Source: Acidilobaceae archaeon (GTDB lineage: Archaea; Thermoproteota; Thermoprotei_A; Sulfolobales; Acidilobaceae). From it: a DNA stretch of 64,000 nt. The DNA lies in NCBI GenBank assembly GCA_027082825.1, contig JALWTO010000040.1, positions 1-64,000 on the forward strand. Reading direction: 5' to 3'. The position numbers were made by a program, and so were the translations under genes. The notes beneath the pieces are model-generated. The model was not told where the DNA came from. It did no database searches and was given only the letters and a program-made list of their open reading frames with translations. This document shows, one piece after another, positions 40,657 to 47,440 of the stretch (its first letter is position 1; each line of letters begins with the position of its first letter).

Positions 40657-42024
40657 ATGACCCTTACAATGTATCTTAAGATCCTGGTCAGGAGCAAAAG
40701 AGATGCAGACGCAGTAAGGTCTGTGGTCAGGATATTCAGGGTCAGAGACATTAAAGTAGAAAGTCTTGGAGGTCTTAGAGGAGATAAGTTAGCCGAAAAA
40801 ATATTAAATGAAGTTAAGCCGTTTACTATAGTCATTTTAGGGAAGGAGGATAGTGAGATAGCCAAGCTTGTTGAGAGGGAACTTCCTCCTTTTTCTGATG
40901 TGATAATCTCCAGGACGAAAAGGGTTAGAAACAGTACTCCAAGTCAAATACTTTCTCTCATAAGCAAAGGAAGGGCATCAATAAGGCTTTATACATCTTG
41001 GAAAGGGACTTATTTGTTATCAAGAACCAAGAGTGCCAAAACGATTAGTTTTAAAAGAGATCCCCAAGGTGACACATTCTTTATTTATAATAAAGGTATC
41101 GAAACCCTCTCAGAAGTCTTAGGCTATGAGATCAGTGGAGTTGTCTTAGCCTTTAAGCTCTCTAGAGGGATACACGAACTTCTACTGGGTCCAGAACTTA
41201 TTGCAAGACTTTACATTGGCCAGAATTTAGAAGACATCAAAGTAAAGGAACTCTTTGGAAAAAAAGTAGAAAAAGGCCCTGATCTCGAAGATGTTATTAG
41301 TGGAAATAGATCTATTATCAAAATACTTGAAGAAAGAGCAGAAAAAATCCTTAAGGAATATTCAGAAGAGCCAGACACTGTAATAGTTCCTTGGAGTGGA
41401 GGAAAAGACTCAACAGCAGCTTTACTTATAGCAATAAGGGTATTTGGAAAAGATAGAGTAAAACCAGTTTACGTAGACACTGGTGTTGACTTCGATGAAA
41501 ATAGATATTACATTGAAAAGATTTCCTCATTGATGAAAATAGAATATCATGTCTATAATGCAGAAATCGATAAAGAACTTATGAAGGGGAAACCTTTGCC
41601 CACTCCTAAACATAGATGGTGCACTTATAGAAAGATTCTGGCCCTTAGAAAGGCTTTCAGCGAGTTATCTAAAGGTAAAACCTTAGTTGTTGTAGGGGAC
41701 AGAGACGCAGAGTCTGATACAAGGGCTATGAGGCCCGTCTTAAGAAGTGATGAGACTGGTCTTCCACTGATTGCTCCACTAAAGTTATGGGGAGGGGCCC
41801 ATGTAGAGACTTATATATTATCTAAAGGCCTTCCACTCAATCCTCTCTATAAAATGGGTTTCTATAGGATAGGTTGTTACATATGTTTCTCACTAAGGTC
41901 TTGGGAGCTTAGAAACATTATAAGAAATAATTTGATAGATGAGATATTAAAAAGAAGGCCTGAACATAAAGATTTTTTGAAGAGATTTTTAATATCAAAA
42001 GGTTTTTCTACTCATCTCAAATAA
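40657..42024 (+). CDS. PP-loop ATPase, PAPS-reductase-like
   Basis: A 455-residue protein. The C-terminal half is an adenine-nucleotide alpha-hydrolase with PWSGGKDSTAALL (about residue 245), KHRWCTYRKI and a closing GCYICF cysteine pair, typical of archaeal 'phosphoadenosine phosphosulfate reductase' annotations. The first 230 residues are a separate alpha/beta domain of unknown role. Whether it reduces PAPS, thiolates tRNA or does something else is not known; no sulfate-assimilation genes lie near. The ATG abuts the fen1 stop, so they are co-expressed. The 3' end overlaps the convergent gene by 30 bases. Confidence 0.75.
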   Translation: MTLTMYLKILVRSKRDADAVRSVVRIFRVRDIKVESLGGLRGDKLAEKILNEVKPFTIVILGKEDSEIAKLVERELPPFSDVIISRTKRVRNSTPSQILSLISKGRASIRLYTSWKGTYLLSRTKSAKTISFKRDPQGDTFFIYNKGIETLSEVLGYEISGVVLAFKLSRGIHELLLGPELIARLYIGQNLEDIKVKELFGKKVEKGPDLEDVISGNRSIIKILEERAEKILKEYSEEPDTVIVPWSGGKDSTAALLIAIRVFGKDRVKPVYVDTGVDFDENRYYIEKISSLMKIEYHVYNAEIDKELMKGKPLPTPKHRWCTYRKILALRKAFSELSKGKTLVVVGDRDAESDTRAMRPVLRSDETGLPLIAPLKLWGGAHVETYILSKGLPLNPLYKMGFYRIGCYICFSLRSWELRNIIRNNLIDEILKRRPEHKDFLKRFLISKGFSTHLK

Positions 42025-42894
42025 ATGAATGGCTGTTGCAAGATCCAACAATGCTGTTCCTACAGACTTGTAGAACCATATCTCCTTAGGCTTGCAGGCC
42101 CTTTCTCCCCTGGCAATCTCTCCCAATTCAACAATGTCAAAGCTTACATTGTTTTTTATGGCCTCCTCTATACATCCAGACTCGCTGAGCACACCTTCTC
42201 TAGTATCCACCAAAATACATCCAGCTCTTCTTATAGTCTCAACGTCAACCTCTTTGATAGGCTTTGGAGCCCCTATGCTTACAACTTTAGCCTCAGACTT
42301 AAGCATGGATCCCTTAACCAGAGGATCCCTGCTTGTAGTTGCCGAAATAATTACATCAGATTTTTCAAGGAGATCTTCAAGTTCAACAACCTTTCCTTTG
42401 ACCTTTTCTGCAAGTTTTTTAGCCTTCTCCCTAGCTATATCGTAGATCAGATATCTATCAAAACCAATTACTTTTTTCATAACCTCTACATGGTATTTTC
42501 CCTGAAATCCAGCCCCTATTAGCCCCAATGTTCCTCCTCTAGTTCTCATCATTCTGAGTGCTAATGCTGTGGTAGCTGCTGTTCTCCAGCCAGTAAAACT
42601 TGATGCACTTGCTTCCATCAGGATATCACCATTTTCAGCATCGAAGAGCATCACAACTCCTCTAACTAGGGGTAACTCTCTCTTAGGGTTTTCAGGATAA
42701 ACACCAACAATCTTAACAACGTAGTATCCAAGCCCTCCAGCCAACATCGTACTGAACCAGGAGCCTTTTTCCTCAATACTAGGTCTTTTAGGAGCCTTTT
42801 TCCTAGACCTAAGAACCTCCTCTATCTTATTAATAAGAGCTTTAGGATCAATAAGTTTGTCAATCCACTCATCAGTAAGGACTATTCTGGACAA
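41995..42894 (-). CDS. Ornithine cyclodeaminase/mu-crystallin family
   Basis: A 299-residue NAD-binding protein. GTLGLIGAGFQGKYHVEVM near residue 121 is the Rossmann motif, and FTGWRTAATTALALRMM precedes it as in the family. Relatives include ornithine cyclodeaminase, archaeal alanine dehydrogenase and delta-1-piperideine-2-carboxylate reductase; the substrate cannot be told. TTG start. Convergent 30-base overlap with the PP-loop gene. Confidence 0.8.
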   Translation of the reverse strand: MSRIVLTDEWIDKLIDPKALINKIEEVLRSRKKAPKRPSIEEKGSWFSTMLAGGLGYYVVKIVGVYPENPKRELPLVRGVVMLFDAENGDILMEASASSFTGWRTAATTALALRMMRTRGGTLGLIGAGFQGKYHVEVMKKVIGFDRYLIYDIAREKAKKLAEKVKGKVVELEDLLEKSDVIISATTSRDPLVKGSMLKSEAKVVSIGAPKPIKEVDVETIRRAGCILVDTREGVLSESGCIEEAIKNNVSFDIVELGEIARGERACKPKEIWFYKSVGTALLDLATAIHLFEMSRKTF

Positions 42895-42960
42895 TTTTTA
42901 ACACCGAAATTTAATAGAGACCCTAACTTTTTAAAGTCCTGGGGGAGGTGAGGGATCGCC

Positions 42961-43323
42961 TTGTTCAGCTTAAATCCTAGAGAGCTTAGGAAGATGCTCA
43001 AAAGAATGGGAATAAATATGGAGGAAATCGAAGCTGAAGAGGTCATTATAAAACTTCCTGAAGGCAAAAAACTTATCATAGAGTCCCCAAATAGTGTCGC
43101 ATTAATGAAAGCCAAAGGACAGCCAAATATGTTCTATATAGTAGGTGGGCACATTAAAGAAGAGGCTGAAGAGACTAAAGAAGAGGAAGCACCATCCTTT
43201 AGTGAAGATGATGTGAAGCTTGTCGCAGAACAGGCAGGAGTTTCCTTAGAGGAGGCAAGAAAGGCCCTTGAGGAAACAAGTGGAGATATAGCTGAGGCTA
43301 TATTAAAGCTTAAGGGAGCTTAA
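42961..43323 (+). CDS. nac: Nascent polypeptide-associated complex protein
   Basis: Archaeal homodimeric NAC, 120 residues. The NAC domain runs about residues 15-65 (EEIEAEEVIIKLPEGKKLIIESP, FYIVGG), followed by an acidic linker and a C-terminal UBA domain (SEDDVKLVAEQAGVSLEEARKALEETSGDIAEAILKL). It binds ribosomes and shields emerging chains. TTG start with GGAGGTGA nine bases upstream. Confidence 0.93.
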   Translation: MFSLNPRELRKMLKRMGINMEEIEAEEVIIKLPEGKKLIIESPNSVALMKAKGQPNMFYIVGGHIKEEAEETKEEEAPSFSEDDVKLVAEQAGVSLEEARKALEETSGDIAEAILKLKGA

Positions 43324-43329
43324 CTTTTT

Positions 43330-44079
43330 TCAGATATTTATAGATAGGGTTAACGGTTCTGAGGCATTTCTAAGAGATGTTATCAATTCGTTAAGGTCCT
43401 TTGCCAAACTGAGTATAAGAGGTATGCCCTCAGACTTTGCAAGTTCTACTGCCAGAGGATCTACATTACCTCTTGGTCCATGGATCACAACCATTGAGGG
43501 CTTTACTGGAGAGACTCTTACAGCAACCATAGGACTCCTTCCAAGTCTAACTCCAGTAAATATAACAGCTCTCTCTGTTGTTGTTCCCAGAAGAGTGTAG
43601 AACTTCACACCACTAAGACCCATTATTGCCTTTATGCTGTCAAGAACGGTATAACCATAAACCTTCCTTTCTATAGGAAATTCTGGAGCTAATATTACTC
43701 CCTTTACCAGGCTTGTAACTTCATCAACTGAAAGAGGCCTCATGAACTCTCTCATATCTATCACAATCCCTGGGGGAATACCTACACTCCTTGCAATGCC
43801 CCTGACCCTCTCCCATCCTCTCATTGCATCTATACTTATAAGGGAATCAACAAATCTCTTTATGAACTTGGCTCCAGGACTTCTTCTTCCCTTTTCATAA
43901 TCACTTATAACACTAGCAGAAACTCCCATGGCCTTAGCAAGTTCGATCTGGGATATTTTGAAATACTCTCTCCACTTCTTAAGGATGAGAGATGGACTAT
44001 TACTGTAGGCTATATCACCAGCTATTCTTTTTGCAATAATGGTTATCATATAGTCTGCTGGAGAGATCTTCTCGCTCAA
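43330..44079 (-). CDS. Cro/C1-type HTH regulator with C-terminal domain
   Basis: An archaeal HTH regulator of 249 residues: LKKWREYFKISQIELAKAMGVSASVISDYEKGRRSPG (about residues 31-67) is a textbook Cro/C1 helix-turn-helix, followed by a 150-residue domain with KFYTLLGTTTERAVIFTGVRLGRSPMVAVRVSP that may bind a ligand. The frame stays open through the neighbouring tRNA-Pro, so an apparent start at 44163 is spurious; TTG 44079 gives a family-like LSEKISPADYMI beginning with AAGGGG 12 bases upstream. Its stop lies six bases from the nac stop. Confidence 0.8.
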   Translation of the reverse strand: MSEKISPADYMITIIAKRIAGDIAYSNSPSLILKKWREYFKISQIELAKAMGVSASVISDYEKGRRSPGAKFIKRFVDSLISIDAMRGWERVRGIARSVGIPPGIVIDMREFMRPLSVDEVTSLVKGVILAPEFPIERKVYGYTVLDSIKAIMGLSGVKFYTLLGTTTERAVIFTGVRLGRSPMVAVRVSPVKPSMVVIHGPRGNVDPLAVELAKSEGIPLILSLAKDLNELITSLRNASEPLTLSINI

Positions 44080-44110
44080 CTTTCTTCTAAACCCCTTTAA
44101 AATCAAATGA

Positions 44111-44215
44111 TGGGCCCGCCGGGATTTGAACCCGGGACCACGGGGTCCCGAGTCGGGCGCCACCCCTTAAGGGCTCGGCGTACCCCGCATCCTAGCCAGG
44201 CTAGACTACGGGCCC
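44111..44215 (-). tRNA. tRNA-Pro (CGG) with a 30-nt intron
   Basis: Acceptor GGGCCCG/CGGGCCC, discriminator A, CCA not encoded. The mature anticodon arm reads CGGGG-TTCGGGA-CCCCG, so the anticodon is CGG with G37. T-arm CCGGGTTCAAATCCCGG. The intron interrupts the anticodon loop between positions 32 and 33. A T-rich TATA-like stretch (44243-44252, minus strand TTTTTTATCC) is suitably placed upstream. Confidence 0.93.
44152..44181 (-). other. tRNA-Pro intron with exact bulge-helix-bulge
   Basis: On the minus strand, exon CGGG pairs with intron CCCG as the central helix. The bulges are GTA and ACT, and the intron helix is CGCC/GGCG, with CCC/GGG closing a TTAA loop inside. Cutting after the second bulge base on both sides removes 30 bases and yields a normal proline loop. 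The site (32/33) differs from the common 37/38 position. Confidence 0.9.
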
Positions 44216-44278
44216 CTAAGAAGATAAGGAGAAAAAGAAAGGATAAAAAACAATGCTATCGATTTGGAAGATAGAATT

Positions 44279-46150
44279 CTATCTTCTGAGCCTAGGATTG
44301 AGTATTGTGTCTAGTGCATAACCAAAGAGAACAAACGAGAGACCAACTATTGCTATTGCCAGACCTGGAGGGACAACCCACCACCATGCACCAGAGAGAA
44401 CAGCACCTCCTGCCTGTGCGTCATGAAGTATTTTACCCCAAGTTACTATATTAGGATCTCCCAATCCCAGGAAGCTTAAGCCTGCTTCAGTAAGTATAGC
44501 TCCAGGAACTCCCAAGGCTATACTAGCAAATGTGTATGGTAGAACCTGGGGGAATATATACCTGAATATAATTCTTCCATGATCTACACCAACAGCTCTT
44601 GCAGCCTCAACATAGAGATTCTCTCTTAACTGTAGCGCCATGCTTCTTACTGTGAACACTATCCCTACCCAACCGAAGACTATAAGCAAAACTATAACGT
44701 TCCATATACTTCTTCCTACATAGTACGATAGAAGAATTAACAGTGGTAGAACTGGCAACGAATATATTACCTGGGCAAGCCTGCTAAGCACAGCATCTAT
44801 TGCACCGCCATAATAGCCTGAAATAACTCCATATATTACTCCTATTAAAGTGGATATAGTGCTTGCCATGAGCCCAACTATGAGAGCCCATCTGGTTCCA
44901 TAAAGTACTCCCTGCCATAGGTCTCTGCCATAGGGCGAACTCGCAGATATTCTATCTGTACCAAGTATTCCATATGCCCCCTGAAATATCGCCCTCTTTA
45001 TTGTAACTGGGGGTTGACTTGGAGTACCTTTTGTCTGATTATATGCAGCAAGCTCTATAACTAATATATGATATGTCCCCTTGAGGCTAGGGCCTTTACC
45101 AGCAAGCATCTGTGGGTTCATCTTCTTAAACAGGGCCTTACCAAATCTATAGAAAGTTCCTGGAGAATATGTAAGGTTGAATGGTTCCATGAAGGGCCTA
45201 AGTATAGAAAGCTTAAAGTTTATTCTTGTCTCCTTAGAAAGCTGATTTACAAAATTTGATAGCCTGAACTCCTCAAATTTTGATATTTGAGTTTTACCAT
45301 ATATAGCTAGACCATAATAACTCCAGGCGTCAACACTCCTTCCAGCATTAAGTATTTTGAAATAGTTGTTAAGGTTAAACAGGAAGGCACAGTAAGAACC
45401 GCATGTGCCGTTTTTCAATATTGATTGACTTAGCTTGGTTACGATATTATAGTTTAATGGAGCCAGTGGAACAGCCAGACCATCAGGCCTAACGAAGATA
45501 ACCAAAATCCCTGCTTGAGTTAACAAAGAATTTAATGGCTTCTGATTCCACCTAATTACAATGTCTGTAGGAACCTTATCGGCTTTATAGTCATACTTTA
45601 TGTCAAAAACTACTACCTCAAAACGATCTCCATATGTTTGACTGAGCCCTTTTCGCATGTTCTTCAAGATAGGATTATTCTCCCATTGGCTCTTTGGTAT
45701 TGACTTAACATATGCTGAGAGATATTTATATAGTTGAGGGTTGGTATATTTTAGCAGTTCTAACGCCACTGTCGTATTGGTTCTTATGTTCTTGAGGTTA
45801 ACTAAAGTAATTTCTTTAGGTGTAACGAACTTGGTTACTGGCCATTTCTTGGAAGATATTAGGTTTATCCATTCAGGTGGTGCAAGTGCTGGAAGGCCTT
45901 TCTCTGCAATATATGTAGCATTATTCCAATTCTTTACATCACCATAATTTCCTATGACAGGAAATGCTATGGCTATGATAACAAGTATTATTATTAGAAT
46001 GAGTCCAGTCATTCCTGCAGCACTTCTTTTGAACACATTCCAGAATTCGATAAATGAGGCTAGACTTCTTCTAAGACTTGCTGATGCACCTCCATACGAC
46101 TCCGTTATTGAAGAACTAACACTACTTTTCTTGTCCTTTTTTTCGCTCAT
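44279..46150 (-). CDS. ABC permease DppC type with large external insertion
   Basis: Inner-membrane permease of a peptide/oligosaccharide (family 5) importer. At 623 residues it is about twice the usual length. After the first membrane helix (residues about 48-66) comes some 315 residues of predicted extracytoplasmic sequence, then the standard core from YGILGTDRISASSPYGRDLWQGVLYG, with the EAA loop EAARAVGVDHGRIIFRYIFPQVLP. The insertion holds one cysteine pair (CGSYC). ATG overlaps the dppB stop (ATGA). The C-terminus is the usual GYALDTILNPRLRR. Confidence 0.88.
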   Translation of the reverse strand: MSEKKDKKSSVSSSITESYGGASASLRRSLASFIEFWNVFKRSAAGMTGLILIIILVIIAIAFPVIGNYGDVKNWNNATYIAEKGLPALAPPEWINLISSKKWPVTKFVTPKEITLVNLKNIRTNTTVALELLKYTNPQLYKYLSAYVKSIPKSQWENNPILKNMRKGLSQTYGDRFEVVVFDIKYDYKADKVPTDIVIRWNQKPLNSLLTQAGILVIFVRPDGLAVPLAPLNYNIVTKLSQSILKNGTCGSYCAFLFNLNNYFKILNAGRSVDAWSYYGLAIYGKTQISKFEEFRLSNFVNQLSKETRINFKLSILRPFMEPFNLTYSPGTFYRFGKALFKKMNPQMLAGKGPSLKGTYHILVIELAAYNQTKGTPSQPPVTIKRAIFQGAYGILGTDRISASSPYGRDLWQGVLYGTRWALIVGLMASTISTLIGVIYGVISGYYGGAIDAVLSRLAQVIYSLPVLPLLILLSYYVGRSIWNVIVLLIVFGWVGIVFTVRSMALQLRENLYVEAARAVGVDHGRIIFRYIFPQVLPYTFASIALGVPGAILTEAGLSFLGLGDPNIVTWGKILHDAQAGGAVLSGAWWWVVPPGLAIAIVGLSFVLFGYALDTILNPRLRR

Positions 46151-47280
46151 GCTCTTCTCCCTCCGATTCTAACTCTGGGGTCTAAAAGCATGTAGATGAA
46201 ATCTAGAGTAGTTATTATGATCACAAATAGGAACACAAGGAGATAGGTTTGAGCCACTAAAACCCCTTGATCTCCAGAATTAAGTGCAATCCAGTATGTA
46301 TATCCCATTCCAGGCCATTGGAAAACTATCTCGGTTATTATAGCTCCACCTAAAGCACCCACAAGCCCTAAAGCACTCATAGTCACAAGAGGCGGACTTG
46401 CGGCTCTGAATACATGTTTATAGAGGACAAGCCTCTCTGGAATTCCTTTAGCCCTTAAGACAGTAACAAAATCTTCAGTCAAAACATTGATTACAATGTT
46501 CCTAATTATATATGCCCAACCTCCAAAGAGTACTAAGATTATTGTTACCAATGGTAATGCCATATAGTAAAGCCAAGTTTCAAGGGATATCCCATAGTAA
46601 TGCAGATAACCTATTGGGTTGTGCAAGAAACCCTGTGCTAGGACAGCCGCGAACTCTCTGTGAAGTTTACCCAATGCACTATAAACGTCTATTGAGGCCA
46701 AGGGAAATATTTTGTATTTATAGGCAAAGGCATAAAGCATTAACATTCCAACCCACCACATTGGAAGGCTTGCAGAAAGCATTGCAACTATTGATATAGT
46801 CTTATCGTAAAGGGATCCCGCTCTTCTTGCAGCTTGGAACCCCAGATAAATCCCTATAAGTATAACTATTATCTCTGCAGTGAAAAACAAAATTATAGTA
46901 GGTACAAGCGCTCTTTCTACTACCTGAGCTGCATTGTCTCCTCCTCTAGGATAAGTTACATCAGGACTTTTAGGAAACTCACCAAATTTCAGAAGAAAAG
47001 TGTCCTTAACATATTTAAAAACCCTATAGACCGCAGGCTTATTAAGACCATACCTTTCATAAACAAGCATTTTTATTTGGGTATAGTTATATGGCTTACC
47101 CTGTCTAACTAAGGACTGTATTTCTCCTTGTATTTCTTGCTGTGCAAGTCCCTTCAAGTACTTATATCCATAAGCTACGAATATCCCTGAGATTAAGGCT
47201 GATGCAAAGAATAGAACTATCACAGCGTTGAAAATACTATTCAGTACAGTTCTGCCAACACTACCACCACCGTCACTCAT
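46147..47280 (-). CDS. ABC permease DppB type
   Basis: A 377-residue permease partner. First helix about residues 14-34, a periplasmic-side loop of about 90 residues, then five helices with the EAA loop VLRAKGIPERLVLYKHVFRAASPPLV and C-terminal LDFIYMLLDPRVRIGG. ATG start with GGTGGTG upstream. It follows the binding-protein gene after 160 bases that contain two T-runs and a new TATA-like region, so the permeases may be expressed at a lower level than the binding protein. Confidence 0.9.
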   Translation of the reverse strand: MSDGGGSVGRTVLNSIFNAVIVLFFASALISGIFVAYGYKYLKGLAQQEIQGEIQSLVRQGKPYNYTQIKMLVYERYGLNKPAVYRVFKYVKDTFLLKFGEFPKSPDVTYPRGGDNAAQVVERALVPTIILFFTAEIIVILIGIYLGFQAARRAGSLYDKTISIVAMLSASLPMWWVGMLMLYAFAYKYKIFPLASIDVYSALGKLHREFAAVLAQGFLHNPIGYLHYYGISLETWLYYMALPLVTIILVLFGGWAYIIRNIVINVLTEDFVTVLRAKGIPERLVLYKHVFRAASPPLVTMSALGLVGALGGAIITEIVFQWPGMGYTYWIALNSGDQGVLVAQTYLLVFLFVIIITTLDFIYMLLDPRVRIGGRRA

Positions 47281-47396
47281 TCGCTTACACCACCTAGCTT
47301 AGGAGAGTTGAGAAAGGTTGTTCCTGCTAAGCCTCACCTAACGTCTTCAACATCTAAATAGAGATGAGAAAATTAATATTTTTAATAAAATCTATG

Positions 47397-47420
47397 TAAA
47401 AAAGTTATTATATAAAAAGG
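47397..47420 (-). terminator. T-run terminator after the binding-protein gene
   Basis: On the minus strand T5 (47418-47414) and T6 (47403-47398) runs follow 20-40 bases after the stop of the solute-binding protein. Archaeal terminators are often plain T-runs. It would reduce read-through into the permease genes. Confidence 0.4.
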
Positions 47421-47440
47421 AAATTTTGGGGTACTTATCA

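Noticed and set aside
44080-44163. Longer start for the HTH regulator reaching into tRNA-Pro
   Set aside because: The extra residues are translated tRNA sequence; the family-like N-terminus starts at TTG 44079.
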